Source of the DNA: a virus
DNA length: 64,000 nt
Strand: one strand, 5' to 3'
IMG/VR virus record: IMGVR_UViG_3300010401_000036
Span: 1 to 64,000 of that record
The notes under the pieces were generated by a model. It searched no databases. It saw only the letters and a list, made by a program, of their open reading frames with translations, and was not told the origin of the DNA. How positions within the stretch are numbered: position 1 is the first letter of the stretch; every line of letters begins with the position of its first letter. The position numbers and the translations under genes are program-made. This document shows positions 40,300 to 48,825 of the stretch, piece by piece.

Positions 40300-41010
40300 T
40301 TATTCCCCGTCGTCGACCTGATAGGATCGCTGATTGTTGATATTTAGGACATCCAGGCTCTTGTCAATCTGCATTCGGATACCTCCGCCCGTGCCGCGGT
40401 ACTTACCGTTCATCTCGAACCCGTCGCCCAGATCCTTCTTCACACCGGCCAGTTTCAGGCTCTCATTGCGATCGCTAATGAGCTGTCGGGCGTTGCGGAT
40501 GTCCTCGGCCTGCGCTTCCTCGGTCAGGACCGTTGGCCGCTCCATGAGCATCTGTTGGCCGCGGATGATGTTGCCCTTGCTGCCCTTGGGGACCAGTGTG
40601 CCGGCGTAGCGCTCGGCCGGGACAGGGCGCCAACCGTTCTGGTGCATCATGTGATTCTGGTCGAGCAGGATTTCAGAGTTGCCGGCGACACTGACTGAGT
40701 TCCACTGATACGACCATCCCTTCGGAATCATGTCCTTTGGAATGTCGAAGATGTCGCCGACCTGCGTGCGGGTACGCGACAGCACCTCGCCGTCACGTCC
40801 CGTGACCTCGATTCGCCCGTCTGGCCTCGTCCGGATTTCGCCCCGGGTCGCCGTGCGCGCCGCTGCTACGGGCTCATCCTGATAGATCGGGGCTTTCTTG
40901 ACCTGACGGGTGACGGGCTCAGCCTGCGCTGCCCGCGCTGCTCGAGCAGCCTTGCTGCGGCCGTCGATCTTCGTCTCGCTGGATTTTACGATCTCAGGTT
41001 CGTCATTCAT
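40300..41010 (-). CDS. Virion-module protein, paralogue family member 1 (236 aa)
   Basis: Ala/Arg-rich N-terminal third, then 'IPKDMIPKGWSYQWNSV', 'NGWRPVPAERYAG', 'GQQMLMERP', a block also seen in 41003-41587 and, more weakly, 42571-43290. Sits beside the scaffold-like gene, so probably capsid-assembly-related. Unknown biochemical role. Confidence 0.6.
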   Translation of the reverse strand: MNDEPEIVKSSETKIDGRSKAARAARAAQAEPVTRQVKKAPIYQDEPVAAARTATRGEIRTRPDGRIEVTGRDGEVLSRTRTQVGDIFDIPKDMIPKGWSYQWNSVSVAGNSEILLDQNHMMHQNGWRPVPAERYAGTLVPKGSKGNIIRGQQMLMERPTVLTEEAQAEDIRNARQLISDRNESLKLAGVKKDLGDGFEMNGKYRGTGGGIRMQIDKSLDVLNINNQRSYQVDDGE

Positions 41011-41587
41011 AGTCCGTCTCCTCAGTCTCGACCGAGATCAAATTGAACAGCCACTTGAGCCAGCCGTATTTCGCAACAAACCGTTTCGGCATCGTCGAGA
41101 ACATCAGTTGGCCGCCTTGGCATCCCATGATGATCGACGGGTCTTTTTCTTCGGCAATCTGCCTAATGCGCCATGCCACATACTGCGAGCTGCTCAGACT
41201 CATGGACCTTGCCGTCTCGATTTCGAACGCAGACAGGTTGATGCGGAAAGCAAGATCGACAGCGATATCCCGGCCAGAGTTGGCGTTGACCACGGCTTGG
41301 TCCATCTCCTTGTCACGCGCGATCTTCGACACGTCGCGAATGCGCTCCATCAGGACCTGACCGCCGATCCGGATTTCATCTTCGTAACCTGGGCCGCCTT
41401 GATATTTGCCGCGGAAGTGACGTTCTAAGCGCTTATATGGAACGTTGGTCCATCCCGCGTCCAACATTGTCTGGTACTGCTTATCGATCCCGCCGAAGGT
41501 ATTTTTCGACACCCATTGGTAAATCATCCCGGACGGGATCAGGTGACTGGGAATTTCGTAAGGGTCTTGATGTCTTACGGACGCCAT
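41003..41587 (-). CDS. Virion-module protein, paralogue family member 2 (194 aa)
   Basis: 'IPSHLIPSGMIYQWVSKN', 'LDAGWTNVPYKRLERH', 'GGQVLMERI' align with its neighbours, indicating tandem duplication. The C-terminal part contains 'VAWRIRQIAEE' and a hydrophobic end. Overlaps the previous gene by 8 bases. Confidence 0.6.
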   Translation of the reverse strand: MASVRHQDPYEIPSHLIPSGMIYQWVSKNTFGGIDKQYQTMLDAGWTNVPYKRLERHFRGKYQGGPGYEDEIRIGGQVLMERIRDVSKIARDKEMDQAVVNANSGRDIAVDLAFRINLSAFEIETARSMSLSSSQYVAWRIRQIAEEKDPSIIMGCQGGQLMFSTMPKRFVAKYGWLKWLFNLISVETEETDYE

Positions 41588-41590
41588 CTG

Positions 41591-42571
41591 TCATTGCCCT
41601 TCCGTATAGCTTCGGTCATAGGCGCCCTGCTGCTGCAGCTTCAGTTTGCGCCGCGCAAATTCCTGCAAACCGATCGCGTCCCCTTTTTTGAATTTCCCGT
41701 TCGGGTCGTTGTAGTTCCAGACGTGGGTGCCGTCCTGAGCCGCTGCGGCTTCCCGCGCAGTCAGTGAAACCGTGGGGGATGAACCGCCGCCATTGGTTGA
41801 CACAGCCGCACCAGGAGCCACGGGAGGCGCAGGCGATCTCTTCTGCTGCTGCGTGGTGACCTGTGACGCTTCAGTCGGATCGGGCGCCTTCTTGGCGATC
41901 CCAAGATACTCCTCAACCCGCGCGAAATACTCCGGCGTGTCAGGGATGAGATCTTCAGCCTGTGCCACGGCATCGGCCGCAGTCAGCTTCTTCAGCCCCT
42001 TCTCGCTCCGGACATATTCGGGATGGGCGCGCACCCATGCCGCGGTGGGAGGCGTGCGATTCGCCGCGAAGATTTCGACCGGGTCCGTCGACCTTACTTC
42101 TTCGGTCTCTCTTTTCGGGGCCTTGGCTCGCGCCTCCATGTCGGACTTGGCTTCGTCGAGCCGCATTTCCGTGGAACGCGCTTTGGCGAGACGGTCTTGC
42201 GCTTCGACTTCCGCATCAATATCGCCTGCCGCCTTGGCTACTCGTATATCACGCTTGGCGCGCTCTGCGTCTTCCTGTGCTGCGCTCAGGGCTGTGGTGA
42301 TGGTGTTGAGATCGCTAGACGTGGCACGCTTGTTCGCTGACTCAGCTTCGCGCTTGTGCCTCGCGGCTTCCCGCTCTGCCTCGATCCGGCGCCGCTCCTG
42401 CTCGGCCGCGCGGGTCTCCAGATCCTTGTATTGCGCCATCAGGTCCTGGACGGCGGGATCTGGCTTTACCTCGATCTTAGGCTCTGTGGTCGTCTTTACG
42501 ACCTCAGACGCGCCCTCAACGTTGGCGGTCTCGTCAGGGATGATGTTGATGGAGATTTCGTCGTCAGCCAT
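41591..42571 (-). CDS. Scaffold-like coiled-coil protein (326 aa)
   Basis: ATG 42571 overlaps the upstream TGA. Acidic N-terminus, a long charged coiled coil (about 40-155, Glu/Arg/Ala-rich), a helical middle ('PTAAWVRAHPEYVRSEKG') and a Pro/Gln-rich linker. The layout and its place between portal and capsid genes fit a scaffolding protein. Confidence 0.6.
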   Translation of the reverse strand: MADDEISINIIPDETANVEGASEVVKTTTEPKIEVKPDPAVQDLMAQYKDLETRAAEQERRRIEAEREAARHKREAESANKRATSSDLNTITTALSAAQEDAERAKRDIRVAKAAGDIDAEVEAQDRLAKARSTEMRLDEAKSDMEARAKAPKRETEEVRSTDPVEIFAANRTPPTAAWVRAHPEYVRSEKGLKKLTAADAVAQAEDLIPDTPEYFARVEEYLGIAKKAPDPTEASQVTTQQQKRSPAPPVAPGAAVSTNGGGSSPTVSLTAREAAAAQDGTHVWNYNDPNGKFKKGDAIGLQEFARRKLKLQQQGAYDRSYTEGQ

Positions 42572-43290
42572 CAATCAATCCTCTTGGTAAGAAGCTGCAC
42601 TGGCTCATAAGCAGCGCCTTTGCATGAAAAGTTCTCATAAAGAATACACGGTCCCAAAACTATAGGCTCCATATATAGGCGCCTGCGTGTGTACTCGCCC
42701 ACTTCAAGTCCGAGCGCTGCTGCAGCATCCTGCCACCGAGCCGACACCCTGACCTTTATGGTCACATCAACATCAATTGGCGGAGCGTCAGACGGAATGC
42801 TTTCATAAACCTTAGACTCTACAAAATTCGTGTCCGCTATCCTAATGCCGCCATGATAGGGAGACGGTTTGGAGCCGTCCATTCCAAACAATGCGCGGGC
42901 TTCTGCCATTTGCTGTTGGGCGCGACTCCTGCCAGCGTCGGCCTGCGCTTTAGCCACACTTTCAGGCGCCCACATCAGGGCTTGGCCATCTACTTCGCAC
43001 CCTTGGACCAATTTCCATCCGCTGTTAAGCGCTTGCTGAACAAATGAACGCCCAAGAGGATGGTGAAGGTCGGCTTCATGCTCTCCCATGATTCGGAATG
43101 TGAACCACTGCAGCGCAACGCCGCTCGGTATCGTCTCAGGGTGGATAAAGAAGGGGTCTTCAAGCTTACCGATCTTCAACTTGAACTTTGGATTAGTGAC
43201 TGGCCTTTTCTTGTGCAGCGCAGAGGCAAAAGCCTTCGCCAGCTTCGACTTTGCCGGCGGTCGCTTTCGCTTCTTGACAGGCTTAGCCAT
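42571..43290 (-). CDS. Virion-module protein, paralogue family member 3 (239 aa)
   Basis: Start at ATG 43290. Very basic Lys/Arg/Pro start (about 1-30), then 'HPETIPSGVALQWFTFR' and 'ALNSGWKLVQG..VDGQALMWAPE', which parallels the two genes downstream of the scaffold. C-terminal 'VGEYTRRRLYMEP'. Probably structural or assembly-related. Confidence 0.6.
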   Translation of the reverse strand: MAKPVKKRKRPPAKSKLAKAFASALHKKRPVTNPKFKLKIGKLEDPFFIHPETIPSGVALQWFTFRIMGEHEADLHHPLGRSFVQQALNSGWKLVQGCEVDGQALMWAPESVAKAQADAGRSRAQQQMAEARALFGMDGSKPSPYHGGIRIADTNFVESKVYESIPSDAPPIDVDVTIKVRVSARWQDAAAALGLEVGEYTRRRLYMEPIVLGPCILYENFSCKGAAYEPVQLLTKRID

Positions 43291-43564
43291 GTGCCGCCTC
43301 TGCCTGTACGATGGCAACCGTCTTGGACGCCGCGCGCATCTCCAGAACCTTGACGCGAGCCCGGTTGATTCGGCTCTTGACCGTGCCGATTTTGGCGCCC
43401 GTGATGTCTGCGATTGCGCGGTACTTCAGGCCGTCATTGGTGGCCAGCTCGAGCATTTCCCGGGCATCGTCCGAGAGCTTTTGCAAATGCTCATCATCGG
43501 TAGGAAAGAGCGCGAAGTCTTGGGCGGGATGGTTTTGGATGCGCCTGCGCATTGGGTTGTCCAT
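43283..43564 (-). CDS. Sigma-70 region 4-like HTH protein (93 aa)
   Basis: 'LKYRAIADITGAKIGTVKSRINRARVKVLEMR' is the region-4 helix-turn-helix of ECF sigma factors, preceded by helical 'DDAREMLELAT'. Region 2 is absent, so it cannot be a complete sigma factor. It may bind -35 elements or the RNA polymerase beta flap as an anti-sigma or co-activator for late genes (inference). Confidence 0.7.
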   Translation of the reverse strand: MDNPMRRRIQNHPAQDFALFPTDDEHLQKLSDDAREMLELATNDGLKYRAIADITGAKIGTVKSRINRARVKVLEMRAASKTVAIVQAEAAHG

Positions 43565-43571
43565 CGCGCCC

Positions 43572-44018
43572 TCAATAAATCAGTGAGGGGTCTTTGACCC
43601 GACCGCGGACGAAGGTGTCCTCGATCAGCCGGCAGGACAGGCCCTCGTTCATCTTGCGTCGATCGCGGATATAAAGTTCGTAGCCATCGCTGGGACGGTA
43701 AACGACCCAATCCCCGGGCTTGACGGTAATACCGCCGAATTTGGCCACGCCATCGTCCTGAAACGCGATGGGGCCAGTCTTCAGGACCAAACCGATCTTC
43801 CCCTGAAAACGGTTTTCTTCCTGAGATCGGTCGGTCTCGTGAAACACGATTTCCTCGCCGTTCGGGCCCTTCATGACCTTCAGCGGCGGTACATAGGTGG
43901 CGATCAAAATAAGATTGTGGAAAACTTCGTAGTCTCCCAGATCTCCCGCCGCATCCCACAAGGGTTTGGCCGGGTCGTGCGCAGCCGCTTCAGCGAGCTG
44001 TCTCAAGTTCAACTTCAT
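43572..44018 (-). CDS. GroES-like (co-chaperonin fold) phage protein
   Basis: 148 residues with the Cpn10-type pattern: 'LILIATYVPP', 'ENRFQGKIGLVLKTGP', 'GGITVKPGDWVVYRPSDGYEL' and 'CRLIEDTFVRGRV'. The mobile loop region is at about 45-70. Phage co-chaperonins can replace host GroES during capsid folding, and the gene lies in the head module. Assignment by pattern. Confidence 0.6.
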   Translation of the reverse strand: MKLNLRQLAEAAAHDPAKPLWDAAGDLGDYEVFHNLILIATYVPPLKVMKGPNGEEIVFHETDRSQEENRFQGKIGLVLKTGPIAFQDDGVAKFGGITVKPGDWVVYRPSDGYELYIRDRRKMNEGLSCRLIEDTFVRGRVKDPSLIY

Positions 44019-44028
44019 TCATCGTCCT

Positions 44029-44241
44029 TTAGGCCCGCTCGGCCTTTTCGATATCGTCGCAGACGTGCAACGCTTCATCGATTCCTTCCAAGACGCCCAC
44101 TCGGCGCTGGTGGTCTGGCCAGTCTTGCGCGACGACCAGTTCGCTTACTCGATCCGCCCTGATCTTCTCCAGCTTCGCCTTGATGGTCCTCGCGGCTTGC
44201 GGGGAATCAAGAGTGAAGACTGAGAAAGCCCGGTCCGACAT
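44029..44241 (-). CDS. Small hypothetical protein (70 aa)
   Basis: Ferredoxin-like-fold-sized protein: 'FSVFTLDSPQAARTIKAKL', then helices. Soluble; no family recognised. Between the GroES-like gene and the Pro/Gly-rich gene. Confidence 0.5.
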   Translation of the reverse strand: MSDRAFSVFTLDSPQAARTIKAKLEKIRADRVSELVVAQDWPDHQRRVGVLEGIDEALHVCDDIEKAERA

Positions 44242-44244
44242 ATC

Positions 44245-45012
44245 TTACCGTTCTACCGCTGGCTCCCATGGCTCATGTCCAGCCTTGTTCTGCATATGGG
44301 CCTTGGCTTTCCGAGCCTTACCACCGCCGGAACCAGAAGGCAACTTCGGCGCCATCTGGTGGCCCTTTTTACCATCGGAATAGATTGGGCCGCCCGCAGC
44401 TCGCGTGATGACCGGCCCGCGGCCGATGTTCTGGGTGTCGCTCTTGTTGCCGGAATGCTGGATGGGAGTCCGATCGCCAATGCCGGTCACGCCCTTCTTG
44501 TCGGCCAGAGATTTCTTTCCGACCGCGCCGCCGTCCTTGTAGGCACGTCCGCCTTCTGACCGCGGCGGCATTGGCGGTCCACCCGGAGGAGGCCCACCGA
44601 GGCCTGCCATGGGCGGAGCGCCAGCGCCAGGAGGGGGCGGCATCATGGGCGGCTTTGTGGGCATGGGAGGCGGTCCAGCCATCGGAGGTGCACCACCGGG
44701 CATTGGCGGATGCTGCCCGCCGCTCGGCGCCACAATGACATTCACGCTGGTCTTGCCGCTGCCCTTGTGCTTGACGTGGCCGCCCTTGGCACGCCGTACG
44801 GCCTTGTCCCCCCGGGATTTGGCCCCCTTCCCATCGCCCTTGAGCGCCGATCCCTTGACCTCCTTGCGGATCAAGGCGCGGTCTTCGGCCTCATCGGAAT
44901 GAACCGAGCCGCCTCGAGCGTAGTGCTTGGGAGATTCACTGACGCCCGCAATGCGGCTGACGCGCTCGCGCTCGACCTTGTGAGCTTTGTGCTCCTGCAT
45001 GGGGTGGGCCAT
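44245..45012 (-). CDS. Pro/Gly-rich basic low-complexity protein (255 aa)
   Basis: Lys/Arg/Gly-rich start and end with 'YARGGSV', 'YKDGGAVG', 'AAGGPIYSDGKK' units, and a Pro/Met/Gly tract (about 100-150). Largely disordered. Similar Gly-Gly units appear in the internal virion protein at 8811-11642 and in 23327-23680. Possibly a packaged DNA-associated protein. Confidence 0.55.
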   Translation of the reverse strand: MAHPMQEHKAHKVERERVSRIAGVSESPKHYARGGSVHSDEAEDRALIRKEVKGSALKGDGKGAKSRGDKAVRRAKGGHVKHKGSGKTSVNVIVAPSGGQHPPMPGGAPPMAGPPPMPTKPPMMPPPPGAGAPPMAGLGGPPPGGPPMPPRSEGGRAYKDGGAVGKKSLADKKGVTGIGDRTPIQHSGNKSDTQNIGRGPVITRAAGGPIYSDGKKGHQMAPKLPSGSGGGKARKAKAHMQNKAGHEPWEPAVER

Positions 45013-45210
45013 TCAAGACTCTCCTGAGAGGTTGTCGCCATAACCGTTCATAATAGCCACAGAGACTGGATCGAACGGAAACTGCTCCTTATCTGAACCA
45101 ATCGCGGCAGCCTGAAATTCCTTGGAGGCGATAATGCGCAGCCCTATCTCGCGTAGGCTGCCTTTCCGCAGTGACCTCCTGAAGTCGTATCCATAGATGA
45201 TGTCACCCAT
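45013..45210 (-). CDS. Small hypothetical protein (65 aa)
   Basis: Begins immediately after, and in frame with, the TAG of the preceding gene. Charged start, then 'IASKEFQAAAIG'. Next to the portal module. No family recognised. UAG readthrough would fuse it to the 57-residue protein upstream. Confidence 0.5.
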   Translation of the reverse strand: MGDIIYGYDFRRSLRKGSLREIGLRIIASKEFQAAAIGSDKEQFPFDPVSVAIMNGYGDNLSGES

Positions 45211-45384
45211 CTACTTTCCCTCCTTCGCCTCATAGGCGGCCTTCTCCAGCACGGCTTTGTCGCCACCGTAATTGCGAATGGTGTCCGTCACGTCGGCGTC
45301 GGTCGCCTTCTCTACGAAGGGCTGGAGTCCTCGGAGCCATGAAGGGTCGCTTTTGTGCGCTGCGTCACGATACGGATGGGCCAT
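45211..45384 (-). CDS. Small hypothetical protein (57 aa)
   Basis: ATG 45384, with an upstream extension rejected as shadow. 'MAHPYRDAAHKSDPSWLRG'; helical and charged. Ends in TAG directly abutting the ATG of 45013-45210. Confidence 0.5.
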   Translation of the reverse strand: MAHPYRDAAHKSDPSWLRGLQPFVEKATDADVTDTIRNYGGDKAVLEKAAYEAKEGK

Positions 45385-45610
45385 TCTTGATCTCCTGTTT
45401 GATCTCGCGGAAGGATGGGCCTGATTGTCCAGCACCGGGAATGGCGCGAACGATTGCATCGTAAATATGCCGAGCATCATTGCCAGTGGGGCCGCTATAG
45501 AGACCGTCATTGTGGCGGCTGATATCCCATCCTTTTATGGCGTTCCAGATTGCATCGAATAGCGGATCGGCATCGAGCATTTCTGGCGTTGGATGTGGAT
45601 ATGATGTCAT
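45365..45610 (-). CDS. Hypothetical protein (81 aa)
   Basis: 'LDADPLFDAIWNAIKGWDIS' and 'HIYDAIVRAI' helices; acidic. It overlaps the portal gene by 4 bases and the following gene by 20, so it belongs to the head operon. Small proteins with this helical pattern often follow phage portal genes. Unknown role. Confidence 0.55.
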   Translation of the reverse strand: MTSYPHPTPEMLDADPLFDAIWNAIKGWDISRHNDGLYSGPTGNDARHIYDAIVRAIPGAGQSGPSFREIKQEIKNGPSVS

Positions 45611-47898
45611 TTTTTGCCCTTCGTCGTAGGCTTAGCCGGCTCTGGCGGATTCAACGCCTGATGCGTCGAGATGGCCTGATCGTGCTGGTCCTGTCGGCTT
45701 TGCCTGACATGATCGGCGACGTTCAATTGGTGCTCTTGATGCGCCTGATGGGAGCCCAAGCCAGCCTTGATCAATTCTACTCCGGTCTTGCGGCGCGAAT
45801 CCACCTCTGCTTGCGCAATCTCGTGATGTTTCTTCTGAGTGTCAGCGTTGGCCTTGGCCACGTCGGCCTGCGCCTTCTCGGCGTCTGCCTGATGGATCAC
45901 CTGCTCTTTAATCAGGTCGTCCTTATGGGTCTGGACCTGAGTGACCAATTCCTGCTGCTTCAGTTGGTTCTCTGTCGAGTCGTTCGCAATGTCGGCATCA
46001 ACCTTCTTCGCCTTGGTCTGGGCTTCGATGAGCTTGGCGGCGTCAGCCGGGGCCGGTCCCTGCTGTGGCGGTGCATCGCGGACCAAGCCTTCCGGTGCCT
46101 CCCGCATCGCGGCAAGCACGCGCAACAGTGCCTCTTTCGGATCAAGCAGCGCCTTGAAATCAGGGATCTGCAGCAACTGCACCAAGCCCAGCGCCTTCGC
46201 AACCCGGTGAATATGGCTCGGCACGTTCGGATCGGAGACCGGGACGAGCTTGACGTTCTCAAGCGCGGCCAGCAGCCGTTGAGCATCCCAGTCCGGTAGC
46301 TCGTCGCCAGCAGCGGCTAGCAAGTCCTCCGGATGCCGGCGGAACAGTTCCACTAGCATGCCGATTTCTTCGCTCTGAGCGGTGTGCATGCCCTTGTGGG
46401 CCGCGGCCATGACTTTGGTGGCCTGCTCGATCTGGGCGAGCATTGTTCCAACGGGAACGTTGGCGATGCCTTCCGCCGCAGGAATCTCCGCACCTTGCCC
46501 GAGCGCCTTGGCCTGCTCGGTGATCTTGTCGATCAGGGTCAATAGGCCGGGAGTGACGTCGCGGTAGGGGTTGGGGAAGATGACGTTGCCAATCGCCTGA
46601 CCGTTAGTCTCGACCGGCTTCCATTCCCCAGGTCCAACCTGAAAATCGGTATTGATCTGACGACCAGCCAGCTTGGCGATCATCCCGCCCGGGAAGTTGG
46701 CGAACATGCCAGCGTCCAGCGCCTCGCGCCACGCAGCGGTCATCGCGGCTGAGGCGTTGCCCAGCAGGTTGAGCATGCCGGTTCCGTAGAACCCGGGCCC
46801 TGGAATGTAAGGATACCTGACATACATCCGCTGGCGGTTGCAGTGCTCGTCGTGTTCCTCCCAGTCCCTGCGGATTGAGAGGATTTCCTCGTTGTCGCGG
46901 TCGATCGTGACGAGATAGGGGAGCGGGATGCCCTGTCCCTTGAACTTGGACTTGGCCGGAATGAACTCGTCCAGATCAAGCTCGCACTGGCTTTCCCAGA
47001 TCGTATAGGGCTTGTCCTCCGGGCGATCGGGGGTCGCTGTGGTGCCCTGGATATCAGCAATCTTGCTGTCGATCTGGTCTGGCGTCGGATTCGGAGGCGG
47101 TGCGCCGGTCTTGCGATAGGCGCCAAGCATGACCATGCGCTTGAACACCGATGGGCGCATTTCGATCTGGTGGGTGATTCGCCCGCAGGAACGCAAATCG
47201 GTCGATGTGTCGGAAACAATGAGGTCTTTGCCCTCGACCTTCTCCGAAACCGGCCGGCGCCGCATCGGGCAGCGGTAAATCTTCTTGAACCCACTCCCCC
47301 GGAAATACACACCCCACAGCAGCATGTGGCTGGTTTCGGGGTAGTACTCCACGGCCTTTTCGGTCAGGTAGCGATTGACGGCCCGCTCGAGCCTGTCCGC
47401 GTCGTCGTCCTCCTGATTGGTCTCCCGGCCGTCTGACTTGACCTTGACCGGGCCCTGCGCCGGCAGCAGTTCGGCCTCTGCATTAGCCCAGCCCTTGAGG
47501 CAGGCCTCAAGCAGCAACGGATTCCGGACCTTGGACATCACCGGCCCTTCGCCGGTAGAACTCACATCCGATCCAGGGCTCTCGATCTTCAGCCCGAGGA
47601 TGTCCATCCCGCGGCGACCGTTGTCGAGCCAGCCTTGGCGCGATTGGTCGTCTGCCTTGATGCCGTCTATGAGGTCGTTTTGGATGACGGAAAGCTTAAT
47701 TCCGTCAATCTTGTCAACGATATTGGCGAACCAGGCCTCTTCCTTCTCGCCGAATCCGGCCTTGGGAGCGTCGAGCCTGACAATGACGCCGCCGTCAGGC
47801 TGTTGTTCCGTTACAGTTCCCGTTTCCGGATCGACGGAAATTGTCTGGCTTTCGCCATCGTCCACGACGACATGCAATGATCCGCTTTGCCCGGCCAC
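45607..47898 (-). CDS. Portal protein (P22/SU10-like)
   Basis: 763 residues. Pattern of large podovirus portals: 'VRNPLLLEACLKGWANAEAE', 'LLWGVYFRGSGFKKIY', 'DEHCNRQRMYVRYPYIPGPGFYG', 'ANFPGGMIAKLAG', then a long charged coiled-coil C-terminus (about 640-760) resembling a barrel extension. Forms the dodecameric DNA gate at one capsid vertex. Directly downstream of the packaging genes. Confidence 0.85.
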   Translation of the reverse strand: MAGQSGSLHVVVDDGESQTISVDPETGTVTEQQPDGGVIVRLDAPKAGFGEKEEAWFANIVDKIDGIKLSVIQNDLIDGIKADDQSRQGWLDNGRRGMDILGLKIESPGSDVSSTGEGPVMSKVRNPLLLEACLKGWANAEAELLPAQGPVKVKSDGRETNQEDDDADRLERAVNRYLTEKAVEYYPETSHMLLWGVYFRGSGFKKIYRCPMRRRPVSEKVEGKDLIVSDTSTDLRSCGRITHQIEMRPSVFKRMVMLGAYRKTGAPPPNPTPDQIDSKIADIQGTTATPDRPEDKPYTIWESQCELDLDEFIPAKSKFKGQGIPLPYLVTIDRDNEEILSIRRDWEEHDEHCNRQRMYVRYPYIPGPGFYGTGMLNLLGNASAAMTAAWREALDAGMFANFPGGMIAKLAGRQINTDFQVGPGEWKPVETNGQAIGNVIFPNPYRDVTPGLLTLIDKITEQAKALGQGAEIPAAEGIANVPVGTMLAQIEQATKVMAAAHKGMHTAQSEEIGMLVELFRRHPEDLLAAAGDELPDWDAQRLLAALENVKLVPVSDPNVPSHIHRVAKALGLVQLLQIPDFKALLDPKEALLRVLAAMREAPEGLVRDAPPQQGPAPADAAKLIEAQTKAKKVDADIANDSTENQLKQQELVTQVQTHKDDLIKEQVIHQADAEKAQADVAKANADTQKKHHEIAQAEVDSRRKTGVELIKAGLGSHQAHQEHQLNVADHVRQSRQDQHDQAISTHQALNPPEPAKPTTKGKK

Positions 47899-47974
47899 GA
47901 GCTGCTTTCCAGTTGGGACCGGGCGTCGGTCATGTGGGGCCTGCGGCGAGCGGGCCGGAACGTCTTACTACGGT

Positions 47975-48003
47975 TTGGGTAGGGCGTCCACGGAACTTAA
48001 TAT
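47975..48003 (+). promoter_or_regulatory. Possible promoter for the lone plus-strand membrane gene
   Basis: TAATAT (47998-48003) with TTGGGT 17 bases upstream. The -35 is poor. The gene at 48054 is isolated on this strand and needs its own promoter, which supports a weak call. Confidence 0.35.
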
Positions 48004-48053
48004 CCACAGGTCGGTTATGGCTCTAGCCCCGCTGCGGGCTGCTGGAGGCTTCA

Positions 48054-48263
48054 ATGCCCGACATCATCATCCAATTGATCATCGTCATGCTCGTTTGCGG
48101 ATTCGTCTATTGGGTGTGGCTGAAGCTCGCTCCACTGATGCCGATCGCCGAGCCGTTTGCTTCGGTCATCAACGTCCTGATCGTCATCCTCATTGGCGCA
48201 ATCGTTCTATTCTACGCCATTATTCCGCTATTGCATCAGCTTGGGCATTTGAGCCTACGCTGA
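48054..48263 (+). CDS. Small two-helix membrane protein (Thivi_2564-like), moron-type
   Basis: 69 residues with two hydrophobic helices (about 4-26, 36-58) and a GGAGG site before ATG 48054. The pattern resembles the small Thivi_2564-type membrane proteins of Proteobacteria. It stands alone on the plus strand inside the minus block, as morons do, and converges with 48265-48489. Could act in superinfection exclusion (speculative). Confidence 0.55.
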   Translation: MPDIIIQLIIVMLVCGFVYWVWLKLAPLMPIAEPFASVINVLIVILIGAIVLFYAIIPLLHQLGHLSLR

Positions 48264-48264
48264 T

Positions 48265-48489
48265 TTACTTCGGCGCTCCCAACCGCCTCAGCCTCTCAAT
48301 ATGCCGGATAACCGCGTCCCCTGACATCGGGGCTCCGTACCCCACCCAGCCGAAGAACTCATCCGCCCGGATTATGTGAGACCGCGAGTTTGGACCCCAC
48401 ACGAGCCTGATCTCCACATAATCAGGGAACTCCGTGTCAGGCTCTATGCACGGAGCTCGGTCTAGGTCACCTTGGGGTTGGCGGGGCAT
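48265..48489 (-). CDS. Small hypothetical protein (74 aa)
   Basis: AAAGG site before ATG 48489. 'DYVEIRLVWGPNSRSHIIRADEFFGW' gives a short beta domain. Soluble; no family recognised. Confidence 0.55.
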   Translation of the reverse strand: MPRQPQGDLDRAPCIEPDTEFPDYVEIRLVWGPNSRSHIIRADEFFGWVGYGAPMSGDAVIRHIERLRRLGAPK

Positions 48490-48495
48490 TCAGAA

Positions 48496-48621
48496 TTACC
48501 TTTCTGTGTGTAAACGAAAATGCCTTCGCCACAAGAGACGCGCTGTCGCGGCGATTATGACAAGGCATATCACCAACCACGTCAGCAAAATCCAATCGTG
48601 ATACGTTTTTGGCATCATCAT
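48496..48621 (-). CDS. Tiny membrane protein (41 aa)
   Basis: Three consecutive ATG codons from 48621 overlap the previous stop. One hydrophobic helix (about 9-27) then a basic tail with 'LLWRRHF'. Small paired membrane genes here may be lysis- or exclusion-related. Confidence 0.45.
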   Translation of the reverse strand: MMMPKTYHDWILLTWLVICLVIIAATARLLWRRHFRLHTER

Positions 48622-48791
48622 TTAATCGCCTTGGGGATCAGCCCAAATGCGCGTAACACATAATATGTCGGTCCCAAGATGATGGTGACACCGACGAAGG
48701 CGACGACCGTAATTACAGCAGCGGCGATTCCGGCAAAAAGTATTGCCCCCAAAAACTGCGTCAAACACCATACTATTTCATATATCGTCAT
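48618..48791 (-). CDS. Small membrane protein (57 aa)
   Basis: AAAGGAAAA site before ATG 48791. Mostly hydrophobic (about 6-48, two helices), basic end. Coupled by ATGA to the 41-residue membrane gene. Confidence 0.5.
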   Translation of the reverse strand: MTIYEIVWCLTQFLGAILFAGIAAAVITVVAFVGVTIILGPTYYVLRAFGLIPKAIK

Positions 48792-48825
48792 GGTATTTTC
48801 CTTTGCGGCTGAGCAGCAGAATCTA

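Noticed and set aside
47417-48379. 320-codon plus frame opposite the portal gene
   Set aside because: Covers the portal antisense strand and a separate small gene in another frame; no ribosome site or domain.
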